Assembly: GCF_009695545.1 (NCBI RefSeq)
Contig: NZ_VUNS01000010.1
Location: 62,001-126,000, forward strand
Length of the DNA: 64,000 nt
Direction of reading: 5' to 3'
From: Victivallis lenta
Lineage (GTDB): Bacteria > Verrucomicrobiota > Lentisphaeria > Victivallales > Victivallaceae
Translations under genes and position numbers: made by a program
In this document: piece after piece, positions 1-7,871 of the stretch
Layout of the letters: each line of letters begins with the position of its first letter
How positions within the stretch are numbered: position 1 is the first letter of the stretch
Notes under the pieces: generated by a model
Told to the model about the DNA's origin: nothing
Database searches by the model: none
Seen by the model: only the letters and a program-made list of their open reading frames with translations

Positions 1-115
1 TTATTTGAGCCGGAAAAAACTGATATCCGAGGGAGAATGGATCACCACTCATCCCTCTTGCCGTTCCCGAAGAAGCCGTCGGGGGAGGCGGAAAGGAGTG
101 ACCTTCCGGCCCGAT

Positions 116-319
116 TCAGGCATTTTTTTCTTCGCTTTCGGCGGTATTTCCCTTTGCAGCCGTCAACTCCCGGCTCTCTGAATTCAGGGACTCCTTCGCC
201 TTTTTGAATTCATAGGAGGCCCGGCCCATCGCGCGGGCGAGTTCGGGGATGCGTTTTGCGCCGAAGACGATCAGGATAAAGAGTGCGATCAGAATGATTT
301 CCGTAAAACCGAGCGACAT
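116..319 (-). CDS. tatA: Sec-independent protein translocase subunit TatA/TatE
   Basis: A 67-residue protein with one N-terminal membrane helix (about residues 6-20, ending in FGAKRIPELARAMG), followed by an amphipathic helix and a charged, low-complexity tail. This is the standard TatA/E plan, and TatA oligomers form the channel that moves folded, cofactor-loaded proteins. The gene is the last of a long minus-strand operon, 22 bases after the aldo/keto reductase. Three of the upstream genes encode proteins with twin-arginine signals, so this looks like a dedicated or supplementary TatA. No tatC is visible in the window. A good ribosome site (aggag) precedes the ATG. Bases 1-115 downstream show no gene. 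Confidence 0.93.
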   Translation of the reverse strand: MSLGFTEIILIALFILIVFGAKRIPELARAMGRASYEFKKAKESLNSESRELTAAKGNTAESEEKNA

Positions 320-341
320 GGTGAATTTCTCCTTCTTATGA

Positions 342-1628
342 TTACGCTTCGAGATCGTTTCTGACCCGTTTCAGCAGCTCCGGGATGTTGAGCTTCTGCG
401 GACATTTTGCGAGGCAGGCGCCGCAGTTCACGCACGCCGACGCGGGCGCGCCGCGCTGGATCGGCGACATGGAGACCGTGTAGTCGAACAGCGCCTTCTT
501 TTTGTTCTTGTGCAGCAGATAGTTGTTGTAGACGTAAGCGAAAATGTAACCGATCGCCACGTTGTGCGGACACGGAATGCACTGATAGCAGCCGGTGCAG
601 TCGATGTGGCCGGGGGCCTGCCGGAACGCCCTGATCGCCGCTCCGAGCGCCTTGCGTTCATCCGGCGTGAGCATGTTCGGCTTCGCTTTGGAGGCGTAGC
701 GGAGGTTGGCTTCGACATCCGCCATCGAGCCCATGCCGCTGACCGCGACGCTGACCTCCGGGATATCCCACAGGTAGTCGAGCGCCCACTCCACGTCGGG
801 TTTGACAACTCCCGTTGAGCGCAGGGCTTCGCGCATCGCCGGCGGCAGGTTTGCGAGAAATCCGGTGCGGACCGGCTTCATCACGGCCAGTCCCATGCCG
901 TTGGCGGCGGCGTACTTCGGGCCGAGACATCCTGCTTCATATTCATAGTCGAGATAATTGTGCTGGATCAGGCAGAAGTCCCAGGGGGCGGATTCGACCA
1001 CCTCCTTGAACAGTCCGAGCCGGTCGTGGAACGAAAAGCCCGCGAAACGGATTTTTCCCTGCTCCTTGAGCTTCATGATCCTGTCGATCAGTTTGAACGG
1101 GATCACCTTCTCCTTCCAGCCCCGGTGCATGATCATGTGGATGTGGTAGAAGTCGATCACGTCGGTTCCGATCGCCCGGCGGGACTCGTCGAAAAATTTC
1201 TCGAAATCCTCCGGCCGCTCCATGATCCACCACGGCGACTTGGAAGTCACGTAGACCCGGTCGCGCCAGTTCCCCTTGAGAGCTTTTCCTGCAACCGCTT
1301 CGCTCTGTCCGCCGAGGTAGACCCGGCCGGTGTCGATGTAGTTCACGCCGCCTTCGATTGCGCGACGGATCATGGCGACGCTCTGCGCCGCGTCCACGGT
1401 CTTGCCGTCTGCGAGCATCGGCAGCCGCAGGAGGCCGAAGCCGAGCGCGGAGACATTGACGCCGGTGCGCCCCATCGGGCGATACTGCATCTGGGGATTG
1501 AAATTCAAAACCGGACCTTGGGGGGGTACGGCGGCACTCTCCGCCGCTTTCAGAACCGCTCCTTTGCCGAACATCGCTCCGGCGGTGGTCATCAACGCCG
1601 CTGATTTCAGAAATTCACGTCGGTTCAT
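342..1628 (-). CDS. Tat-exported aldo/keto reductase with C-terminal 4Fe-4S motifs
   Basis: A 428-residue protein. A twin-arginine signal occupies residues 1-30 (RR at 3-4, then EFLK and an Ala-rich stretch). The aldo/keto reductase barrel follows, with the expected tetrad visible as Asp99, Tyr104, Lys130 and His164. The C-terminus has two cysteine clusters, CTGCYQCIPC and C399-x2-C402-x2-C405-x3-C409, of 4Fe-4S ferredoxin type. Such reductases normally use NADP. Export of a nicotinamide and Fe-S enzyme fits the Tat route, which carries folded holoproteins. It lies between tatA and a DUF6282-like gene with gaps of about 20 bases, so the genes are probably co-transcribed. The substrate is unknown. 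Confidence 0.93.
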   Translation of the reverse strand: MNRREFLKSAALMTTAGAMFGKGAVLKAAESAAVPPQGPVLNFNPQMQYRPMGRTGVNVSALGFGLLRLPMLADGKTVDAAQSVAMIRRAIEGGVNYIDTGRVYLGGQSEAVAGKALKGNWRDRVYVTSKSPWWIMERPEDFEKFFDESRRAIGTDVIDFYHIHMIMHRGWKEKVIPFKLIDRIMKLKEQGKIRFAGFSFHDRLGLFKEVVESAPWDFCLIQHNYLDYEYEAGCLGPKYAAANGMGLAVMKPVRTGFLANLPPAMREALRSTGVVKPDVEWALDYLWDIPEVSVAVSGMGSMADVEANLRYASKAKPNMLTPDERKALGAAIRAFRQAPGHIDCTGCYQCIPCPHNVAIGYIFAYVYNNYLLHKNKKKALFDYTVSMSPIQRGAPASACVNCGACLAKCPQKLNIPELLKRVRNDLEA

Positions 1629-1647
1629 GGTGTTTCCTTCTTGTTTC

Positions 1648-2625
1648 TTATGCAGCCAAACCGATCAGGTGCGCCGGATTGCTTCGCACCATCTGGTCAA
1701 TCGCTTTTTGCGGAATCCCGTCGTCGAGCAGTTCGCGGACGCACTGCCGCATTCCGTCGATCGGATTCGGATTTCCGCGTTGTCCGAGATCGGTCGAAAT
1801 GAAGCTGCGTTCGGGGATGATTTTGATATAGTTCAGAAATTCTTCACGGCTTTGCCGTTCGAACTGCGGATTGCCGGTGCCGGGACCCCAGAGGCGGGGC
1901 AGATAGCAGTACTCCACAAAGGCTCCGAAGTCGACCGCCTGTTTGATCTGGTCCGGCGTCATCTTCCAGATCAGCGAGTTGACGTGGGTGACGACGAACT
2001 TTTTCACACCGACCTCCCGCGCTTTTTTCGCCAGAATCAGGCTCTCTCGCGGGGAACTGTGTCCCGATGCGAAAATAATATTCGCCTCAGCGCAGATTTC
2101 CATGACCCGGATCACTTCCGGCAGGACTTTGCCCTGCGGGTCAAGCACCGGGATTCCCGGCCCCGGGAGTTTGTCGCATTGATGCTGATAAGCTGCGGAG
2201 AGGGTCGGCATCCAGATGCAGCGGCAGAGGCCGCCGGAGGTCTTGACCGCCTGTACCGCCGCATACGCATTGACTTTGTCTCCGTGAACGCGGTTCATGC
2301 AGAGGCTTCCGAATACTTCAAAATCCGGGAGCGCCTGCCGGATCAGGTAAGCGCGGTCGTGACAACTCCAGTCGTTCGACTTGTACATGACCGCCCGGTA
2401 GCCGGCCTGCTTCGCCTGTTCCGCCAGCGTGAATTCATCGATGCAGCGCGGCCGGGTGTCCGGCGAACAGTGTATGTGAATGTCGCAGATTCCGGACAGC
2501 AGCGGATCGATCCTGCTGTTTTTCCGGGGCGCCGTCGTCTTGGCCGCTGCCGCGCCGGCCGTTCCGGCCAACAGCATTGTGCCGCCCGCGATGCCGAGCG
2601 TCTTGATAAAATCGCGTCTGTCCAT
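1648..2625 (-). CDS. Tat-signal amidohydrolase-like protein (DUF6282-type)
   Basis: A 325-residue protein with a twin-arginine leader (MDRRDFIKT, then a hydrophobic Ala/Gly stretch to about residue 27). After the leader comes a probable metal site of amidohydrolase type, His50-x-His52 in CDIHIHCSPDTR, with later histidines in FASGHSSPRES and VTHVNS and an Asp in STDLGQ. This resembles the DUF6282 group of TIM-barrel metal-dependent hydrolases. It follows the FMN reductase gene after 11 bases and precedes the aldo/keto reductase by 19. It probably hydrolyses a C-N or ester bond in the same pathway, but the substrate cannot be read from the sequence. Confidence 0.82.
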   Translation of the reverse strand: MDRRDFIKTLGIAGGTMLLAGTAGAAAAKTTAPRKNSRIDPLLSGICDIHIHCSPDTRPRCIDEFTLAEQAKQAGYRAVMYKSNDWSCHDRAYLIRQALPDFEVFGSLCMNRVHGDKVNAYAAVQAVKTSGGLCRCIWMPTLSAAYQHQCDKLPGPGIPVLDPQGKVLPEVIRVMEICAEANIIFASGHSSPRESLILAKKAREVGVKKFVVTHVNSLIWKMTPDQIKQAVDFGAFVEYCYLPRLWGPGTGNPQFERQSREEFLNYIKIIPERSFISTDLGQRGNPNPIDGMRQCVRELLDDGIPQKAIDQMVRSNPAHLIGLAA

Positions 2626-2636
2626 GAATTTTTTCC

Positions 2637-3299
2637 TTATACGCTCTTTCCGAGCCGGTACGCCTGTTCCGGGTAGTCCGTGTGATTGATCGCGCCGACC
2701 GGCCAGACGCCCGGGGCGATGATCTGTCCGGCATCGGTCCAGCCGAGATAGTCCAGCAGCACTTCGTAATGGCTGATGATCGCGCTTTCCTTCTTTCTGG
2801 AGTTGTCCGCATACGTCATCATCAGCACCGCCTTCTTCGGAACGTGAATCCGCCCGTTGATCGCATAGAAACGGTCGATCACCGCCTTGATCTGCGCCGA
2901 GATGCCGAAATAGTACATCGGCGTCGCAAAAGCCACCAGGTCCGCATCGACAATATGTTTGCGGATGAATTCAAAATCATCCTTGAATACGCATGGGCCG
3001 TTCATGCCGCAGCGGTTGCAGCCGATGCAGGGATGCACCTCTTTGAACGCCGCATCGAAACGGACGACTTCGTGTCCGGCCTCCTGCGCTCCCTTGATGA
3101 AGTGTTCCGCGAGGGTGTTGGAATTGCCGTTTTTCCGGGGGCTGCCCGTGATGACCAGTATTTTCATTTTGCCGTTTCTTACTCCAGTGTTGGAATTTTG
3201 CGCCGATGCCGCGGTCAGCAGGGAGCCGCCGAGAAACGCGGTTCCGGCGGCCGCCGCCGTTACCGCCAGAGATGTTTTGAGAAATTCGCGTCGGTTCAT
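2637..3299 (-). CDS. Tat-signal flavodoxin-fold NAD(P)H-dependent FMN reductase family protein
   Basis: A 220-residue protein with a twin-arginine leader (MNRREFLKT, hydrophobic to about residue 32) joined to a complete NADPH-dependent FMN reductase fold. The FMN phosphate loop TGSPRKNGNSN begins at residue 51, and the family's cysteine motif (CIGCNRCGMNGPC) follows. The enzyme core starts at Met45, which is itself a possible internal start. Relatives are usually cytoplasmic, so the added Tat signal is notable. It follows the ABM gene by 4 bases and precedes the DUF6282-like gene by 11, in the same operon. It likely reduces flavins or quinones, or shuttles electrons to the exported aldo/keto reductase. 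Confidence 0.9.
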   Translation of the reverse strand: MNRREFLKTSLAVTAAAAGTAFLGGSLLTAASAQNSNTGVRNGKMKILVITGSPRKNGNSNTLAEHFIKGAQEAGHEVVRFDAAFKEVHPCIGCNRCGMNGPCVFKDDFEFIRKHIVDADLVAFATPMYYFGISAQIKAVIDRFYAINGRIHVPKKAVLMMTYADNSRKKESAIISHYEVLLDYLGWTDAGQIIAPGVWPVGAINHTDYPEQAYRLGKSV

Positions 3300-3303
3300 A
3301 TTG

Positions 3304-3747
3304 TCACTTCATTTTCATTTCCGGGATCAGCGGTATCTGGTCCAGCAGTTCCAGTTTCCGGACCATGGCCAGCGTCCCTTGTTTGTATTTCTGAAAGTGC
3401 GGGGTTTTGATGTGACGCTCATAGGCGGCGCGGTCCGCATAGATCTCGAGGATGGTGATCTGTTCCGGATGCGCCTTGTCCTGCATCGAATACATCATCA
3501 GCACGCCCGGTTCGTCCGCCATGGACCGTCTCCCGCATTCAGTCGCAAATACGAGATATTCCGCAAGACGGTCCGGGTCAACGGTGATTCTGGACAGCCG
3601 TACAATGCTTTCCTCCGTCACCTTCGCTGTGTTTTCATGTTTCATGTCTTCCCCTTTTTCAGAGGTACGGGCGGCGGTCCCCGGCATCACGGGCGAAAGC
3701 AGAATCGCCGCCGCCGGCAGGAGCCATTTCGTCGGAAGACGCCTCAT
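3304..3747 (-). CDS. Secreted antibiotic-biosynthesis-monooxygenase (ABM) domain protein
   Basis: A 147-residue protein. Residues 1-27 look like an ordinary Sec signal (KWLLPAAAILLSPVMPGTAA). The rest is an ABM/YgiN-type dimeric ferredoxin-like domain (IVRLSRITVDPDRLAEY, then a conserved EPGVLMMYSMQ strand). Characterised relatives oxidise quinols or aromatic compounds without a metal cofactor. A ribosome site (gggag) lies 8 bases before this ATG. A second ATG about 35 codons in would give a form without a signal. The gene is 15 bases after the CMD-cupin gene and 4 before the FMN reductase, so it belongs to the same operon. Confidence 0.85.
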   Translation of the reverse strand: MRRLPTKWLLPAAAILLSPVMPGTAARTSEKGEDMKHENTAKVTEESIVRLSRITVDPDRLAEYLVFATECGRRSMADEPGVLMMYSMQDKAHPEQITILEIYADRAAYERHIKTPHFQKYKQGTLAMVRKLELLDQIPLIPEMKMK

Positions 3748-3762
3748 CCTGCCGTCTCCCGT

Positions 3763-4809
3763 TCATTTGCCGGAGGTCGCCGCTTTGTAGTCGGCGTCGC
3801 TGACCGGTTCCAGCCAGGTGTTTTTGTTGGTCGCCGGATTGCATTCGATCGCCAGATGCGAGAACCAGCTGTCCGGTGCGGCTCCGTGCCAGTGATCGAC
3901 GTCCGGCGGAATCTCCACCACGTCGCCGGGAACCAGACGCCGCGCCGTCTTGCCGCGTTCCTGATAGTAGCCGATTCCGCCGACCGCGATCAGCATTTGA
4001 CCGCCGGTGTGGCTGTGCCAGTTGTTGCGGCAGCCCGGTTCGAACGTGACATTGGCGACCGGAACGTTCAGGCGGCCGTCTTCCGTCAGGCGGGCGAGAT
4101 AGGATTTGCCGCTGAAGTATTTTGCGTATGCCGTGTTCTCGCCGCCGCGCGGAAAGGCGCTGACGGTGCTGCTTCTGACGGTTTCCAGAATTTCCGCGAC
4201 CTGCGCATCGGTGACGCCGTTGTGTTTGCCGATGGCGATGTGGGAGTTCAACTGGCTCTCCACGCTCGGCATCGCGGTGAGCGCGGCGATGGTGGCGATT
4301 TCGCGGGTTCTCCAGTCGAGGTTGTCGCGCCCGAAGATGTCGCCGAACAGGTGCGCCTTGAGATATTCGTCGATTGCCGGAGCGAATTCAAAGAGTGCAC
4401 CCCTGACCGGCGCGCCGCAGAGTTTCGTCTGGTTGGCGGCGCCGAAATCGATGCTTTTTCCCGCCGGAAGCGGGCCTGGCTGCCTGCCTTGTGCATCCCT
4501 GATACCCGCTGCTTCCCGCTCTTTCAGCAGAACCATGTAGCAGCCGAGCGCATTCAGGCTGCGCGGGAAACCGCAGTAGGCATAGAGCTGAGTCAGAACC
4601 TCCTTGATCTCGTTTACGGTCAGACCGGCGTCAAGCCCTGCCGCCAGCGCGGTTTTCAGTTTCGGCATGTCTCCGCGTGCCGTATATGCGGCGATAGCGA
4701 CGATTTTCTGTTCCTTTGCGTTCAATGCGTTCATGTTATCATTGGCCTCCGTGTGGTTGACGATGCAGAAAAAAGCGAGCAGAACTCCGAATAAAGCGAT
4801 TTTTTTCAT
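3763..4809 (-). CDS. Carboxymuconolactone decarboxylase (CMD)-cupin fusion protein, secreted
   Basis: A 348-residue protein. It has a short Sec-type signal (MKKIALFGVLLAFFCIVNHTEA), two CMD/AhpD-like helical repeats (one with EIKEVLTQLYAYCGFP, a second with DWRTREIATIAALTAM), and a C-terminal cupin barrel with metal-type histidines in NNWHSHTGGQ and PPDVDHWHGAAP. CMD proteins decarboxylate lactones or act as peroxidase-like proteins; cupins of this type bind metals. I chose the ATG at 4809 because an AGGA lies just before it; a GTG at 4821 is possible but less well placed. It starts 8 bases after the flavodoxin stop codon and is probably in the same operon. Confidence 0.88.
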   Translation of the reverse strand: MKKIALFGVLLAFFCIVNHTEANDNMNALNAKEQKIVAIAAYTARGDMPKLKTALAAGLDAGLTVNEIKEVLTQLYAYCGFPRSLNALGCYMVLLKEREAAGIRDAQGRQPGPLPAGKSIDFGAANQTKLCGAPVRGALFEFAPAIDEYLKAHLFGDIFGRDNLDWRTREIATIAALTAMPSVESQLNSHIAIGKHNGVTDAQVAEILETVRSSTVSAFPRGGENTAYAKYFSGKSYLARLTEDGRLNVPVANVTFEPGCRNNWHSHTGGQMLIAVGGIGYYQERGKTARRLVPGDVVEIPPDVDHWHGAAPDSWFSHLAIECNPATNKNTWLEPVSDADYKAATSGK

Positions 4810-4817
4810 GGTATTCC

Positions 4818-5405
4818 TCACTTCCTGACGGTGACGGTTTCATTGGCCCAGTTGGTTATGGCGTCGCCGGAATGCCTGATGCTTCCGCCGGAGAACGCGC
4901 GGCCTTTGCCGAATTTCGCTTTCGGAACCGCCTTGCGCATATCCGTTTCGCACCGCGCCATGCCGCCGCCGCCGTGGGTCACGAACGGGATGACGGTTTT
5001 TCCGCTGAACTCATAGCTGGAGAGAAACGCCAGCACCGGCGGCGCCATCGTGCTCCACCAGTTCGGCGTGCCGACGAAGATCACCTCGTATTTGCCGAAC
5101 TCCTTCACTTTCTCCGCCAATTCCGGTTTCACTCCGGCGGCGATCTCTTTTTTCGCCTGATCGACACAGGCGTTATAGTCGGCCGGATACGGCGTGACCG
5201 GCTTGATTTCGAAAAGTTCGCCGCCGGTCGCCTTCTGAATCTGCTCCGCCGCGAACCGGGTGTTGCCGCTGTAAGAATAATACGCGATCAGAATCCTTCC
5301 CGGTTCCGCCGTCACTTCTGCCGCGGAAGCCCGGTCTTCCGCGGAACATCCGAACATCGAAAACACTGCACCTGCCATCATGCACGCCATTGCTTTTCCG
5401 GTCAT
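4818..5405 (-). CDS. Flavodoxin, probable lipoprotein
   Basis: A 195-residue protein. The start is set by a strong ribosome site (AAAGGAG) just before the ATG; the longer upstream reading frame has no such support. The N-terminus ends in a possible lipobox with Cys20 (FSMFGC), so it may be lipid-anchored. The long-chain flavodoxin fold follows with the FMN loop YYSYSGNTRFAA, and the conserved VGTPNWWSTMAPPV segment is present. Proteins of this family often sit beside CMD, cupin and aldo/keto reductase genes in gut bacteria. It is the second gene of the minus-strand operon and probably supplies electrons on the outer side of the membrane. Confidence 0.9.
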   Translation of the reverse strand: MTGKAMACMMAGAVFSMFGCSAEDRASAAEVTAEPGRILIAYYSYSGNTRFAAEQIQKATGGELFEIKPVTPYPADYNACVDQAKKEIAAGVKPELAEKVKEFGKYEVIFVGTPNWWSTMAPPVLAFLSSYEFSGKTVIPFVTHGGGGMARCETDMRKAVPKAKFGKGRAFSGGSIRHSGDAITNWANETVTVRK

Positions 5406-5406
5406 G

Positions 5407-5658
5407 TTACTTTTCTCCTTTTGCTGTTTTGATTTTTCCTTCCACGGAATACAGCAGGAAATCGAGACAGTCGATCCGCTCCTGATTCTCGTGAACGGCC
5501 CGGAGCAGCGAATTTCTCTGCCGGAGCAGGAGCCGCCGCTGTGCCTGGGTTTTTTTCTCGCGTTCATACGCCAGAAATTGTTCCGTCATTGCCGTATCGC
5601 AGCCTGCGTCTTTCAGATTGCGCAGGAGCAGGACGGTCTTTCCGTCAGGTTCAGTCAC
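5407..5658 (-). CDS. Small coiled-coil protein, first gene of the redox operon
   Basis: An 83-residue protein of unknown function, rich in charged residues and probably helical (EREKKTQAQRRLLLRQRNSLLRAVHENQE). I place the start at the GTG at 5658 because an excellent ribosome site (AAAGGAGGTGA) sits 4-5 bases before it; the longer frame from 5700 has no such site. Its stop lies one base before the flavodoxin ATG, so the two are almost certainly translated together. It has two cysteines. It could be a small partner or redox-sensing accessory, but nothing in the sequence proves this. Confidence 0.75.
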   Translation of the reverse strand: MTEPDGKTVLLLRNLKDAGCDTAMTEQFLAYEREKKTQAQRRLLLRQRNSLLRAVHENQERIDCLDFLLYSVEGKIKTAKGEK

Positions 5659-5698
5659 CCGGTTCACCTCCTTTGGCTGGTTTGGGTTTCCGTTAATC

Positions 5699-5726
5699 AA
5701 TATAATGTGAAAGATAATTATAGCAA
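5699..5726 (-). promoter_or_regulatory. Promoter of the redox operon
   Basis: On the minus strand, TTGCTA (5721-5726), 16 bases, then TATATT (5699-5704), about 45 bases before the GTG at 5658. An 8-base palindrome ATAATTAT (5714-5721) overlaps the -35 region, a plausible position for the divergent LysR regulator. Confidence 0.5.
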
Positions 5727-5753
5727 ATACTTTCTTTCTATGGGAGTTGATGC

Positions 5754-5782
5754 TTGACGGGCATGATTTGGAGGGATATAGT
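5754..5782 (+). promoter_or_regulatory. Promoter of the lysR-type gene
   Basis: TTGACG (5754-5759), 17 bases, TATAGT (5777-5782), about 28 bases before the regulator's ATG. It lies back to back with the redox operon promoter, the usual LysR arrangement. Confidence 0.65.
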
Positions 5783-5810
5783 ATTTCCCGGACCGGAAGG
5801 AGATTGTACC

Positions 5811-6704
5811 ATGGAACTCAGATTGTTACGTTATTTTTTGGCGGTGGCGCGGGAAAACAGCTTCACCAGGGCGGCGAAGTATCTTCATATCACCCAGCCG
5901 ACCCTTTCACGGCAGCTGATGGATCTGGAAGAGGAACTCGGTCAGAAACTTCTGAACCGCGAAACCCACTACATCACTCTGACGCCGGAGGGGATGCTTC
6001 TGCGCAAACGCGCCGAGGAGATTCTGGCGATGGTGCAGAAAACCGAAGCCGAATTCAACTCCATCGGAGAAAATATCGCCGGGGACATCTACATCGGCGG
6101 CGGAGAATCGGAAGCGATGAATCTGGTCGCCGACGCGATCACCGAACTCCATGAGGCGTATCCGGACATTCGATACCACATATACACCGGAGTCGCAGGC
6201 GACGTCATGGAACGTCTCGACAACGGACTGCTCGACTTCGGCGTTCTGCTTCAGCCGGTCGATATTGCCAGATACGACAGCGTCGCTCTGCCGGCCAAAG
6301 ATAAATGGGGCGTGCTGATGCGCCGGGATAACCCGCTGGCCGGAAAGGACTCCGTTACGCCGGAAGACCTGAAGGAACTTCCGCTGATCTGTTCGAGGCG
6401 CGACCTCCGCAACAAATCCGTCCGGAACCCTTATGCCGAGTGGTTCGGAGGATATTTTGACAAATTGAATGTGGTGGCGGTGCACAATCTGGTCCACAAC
6501 GCTTCGCTGCTGGTGGAAAGGGGGCTGGGCAATGCGCTCACTCTCGAACCGAAAAATGTGGTGCGCGACAAACTCTGTTTCCGCCCGTTGAATCCGCCGC
6601 TGGAATCCGGTTCCAGCATCGTCTGGAAAAAGTATCAGGTCTTTTCCAGAGCCGCCGAAGCCTTTCTCGAGCGGATTCGGGAGAAGTTCGGCGGGCAGGG
6701 ATAA
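5811..6704 (+). CDS. LysR-family transcriptional regulator
   Basis: A 297-residue protein with the LysR winged helix-turn-helix in residues 1-60 (MELRLLRYFLAVARENSF, then TRAAKYLHITQPTLSRQL) and a C-terminal two-lobed effector domain. A ribosome site (ggaagga) fixes the ATG at 5811; an earlier in-frame ATG lies inside the promoter. It is transcribed away from the eight-gene redox operon, and LysR proteins commonly activate their divergent neighbour in response to a pathway metabolite. That operon is therefore its likely target. Confidence 0.93.
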   Translation: MELRLLRYFLAVARENSFTRAAKYLHITQPTLSRQLMDLEEELGQKLLNRETHYITLTPEGMLLRKRAEEILAMVQKTEAEFNSIGENIAGDIYIGGGESEAMNLVADAITELHEAYPDIRYHIYTGVAGDVMERLDNGLLDFGVLLQPVDIARYDSVALPAKDKWGVLMRRDNPLAGKDSVTPEDLKELPLICSRRDLRNKSVRNPYAEWFGGYFDKLNVVAVHNLVHNASLLVERGLGNALTLEPKNVVRDKLCFRPLNPPLESGSSIVWKKYQVFSRAAEAFLERIREKFGGQG

Positions 6705-6754
6705 TTTGCCGCTCCCTTTCTCCGGGCGGACGATATGAAATTTTCAACGGGAAG

Positions 6755-6797
6755 TTGCATTTTTCCCTTTTCTGCTGTATAGTTAGAGAAACTCTAA
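6755..6797 (+). promoter_or_regulatory. Promoter and 15-bp dyad before the merR-type gene
   Basis: TTGCAT (6755-6760), 17 bases, TATAGT (6778-6783) is followed at once by TTAGAG-AAA-CTCTAA (6783-6797), a perfect six-base inverted repeat with a three-base centre. The form resembles MerR-family operators. Overlapping the -10 box and the start point would suit autorepression. Confidence 0.65.
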
Positions 6798-6824
6798 GGA
6801 ATCAGAACGCAGGGAGAAGATCTT

Positions 6825-7298
6825 ATGATACCGCCGATTCGCCCGTTCAAACCGTCTTACGACCGTACTCCGAAATATTCCGTCAAGGAGGTGTCGGAGA
6901 TGACGGGGCTTTCCTCCTATACGATCCGCTATTATGACAATGCCGGGCTGATTCCCGGCCTGGACCGGACCGAAGGGAACGCACGGCTGTTCTCCGACTA
7001 CGCGGTAAGCTGGCTGCATCTGGTGCACTGCCTGCGCACGACCGGGCTGCCGGTGGAGCAGGTCCGGCACTATATCCGGTTGTGCCAGAAAGGGGACTCC
7101 ACCATCCGCGAGCGCGGCGAAATGATCTTCCGGCAGAAAAAAGTGCTCCAGCAGCAGATCAGGGAGCTGCAGCGGCAGATGGAGGTCCTGAAGTACAAGG
7201 AGAATTACTACAAGGAGAAGATCAGAAATCCGGAAAACGACTACTGCAATCCGCGCACCCATGTCATCGTGCAGGAGCCTGCCGTTACGCCGGAATAA
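6825..7298 (+). CDS. MerR-family transcriptional regulator
   Basis: A 157-residue protein. The MerR helix-turn-helix lies at about residues 18-90 (YSVKEVSEMTGLSSYTIRYY, then GLIPG and the LFSDYAV wing), followed by a dimerising coiled coil (FRQKKVLQQQIRELQRQMEVL). The C-terminus has one cysteine (NDYCNP) and no clear metal-binding cluster. In many gut bacteria this subfamily sits beside aldo/keto reductase and flavodoxin genes. A matching dyad lies in its own promoter, and a weaker copy lies in the promoter of the flavodoxin-like gene at 8673. Confidence 0.92.
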   Translation: MIPPIRPFKPSYDRTPKYSVKEVSEMTGLSSYTIRYYDNAGLIPGLDRTEGNARLFSDYAVSWLHLVHCLRTTGLPVEQVRHYIRLCQKGDSTIRERGEMIFRQKKVLQQQIRELQRQMEVLKYKENYYKEKIRNPENDYCNPRTHVIVQEPAVTPE

Positions 7299-7328
7299 GT
7301 GATTTGCAGATAAATTGGTGATTGTCAA

Positions 7329-7802
7329 ATGGATCATGCGGTTATCATCAGAGAATATATGCCTGACGACAAAAGAAGGGTGATGAATCTGATCCGGCTG
7401 AATACGCCCGAGTACTTTGCCCCGGAAGAGGAAGCGGATCTGAGTGAATATCTGGATCGCTGGAGAGAGCTTTATTATGTGCTGGAAACAGGTGGGGAAA
7501 TCGTGGGGTGCGGGGGAATCAATTTTGCGGATCATCACACGACGGGAAAGATCAGCTGGGACATCATTCATCCCGCCTGGCAGAGAAAATCCCTGGGCAC
7601 TCGTCTGCTTCAATTCAGGCTCGAAAAACTCAAATCCATCGCCGGCATCCGGAGAATTACAGTCCGGACTTCGCAGGCGGCTTACCGTTTTTATCAGAAG
7701 CGGGGTTTCGTATTGAATGAGATAAAAAAGGATTACTGGGCCGACGGACTTGATCTGTACGGCATGGAATACAAAGGCAATGTTTTGCCGTCTCGGGAGT
7801 GA
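7329..7802 (+). CDS. GNAT-family N-acetyltransferase
   Basis: A 157-residue single-domain GNAT protein. The acetyl-CoA-binding strand-loop-helix is visible as ISWDIIHPAWQRKSLGTRLL (residues about 75-94), and the family's C-terminal AYRFYQKRGFVL motif is present. The substrate is unknown. It follows the merR-type gene by 30 bases on the same strand and has only a weak ribosome site, so it may depend on the merR transcript. Confidence 0.87.
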   Translation: MDHAVIIREYMPDDKRRVMNLIRLNTPEYFAPEEEADLSEYLDRWRELYYVLETGGEIVGCGGINFADHHTTGKISWDIIHPAWQRKSLGTRLLQFRLEKLKSIAGIRRITVRTSQAAYRFYQKRGFVLNEIKKDYWADGLDLYGMEYKGNVLPSRE

Positions 7803-7871
7803 AGCATGAAAAGCGGAACATGGTTGCCGCACAACCATGTCCTGCAATGGGATTGATATTCCCGGCTGTTT

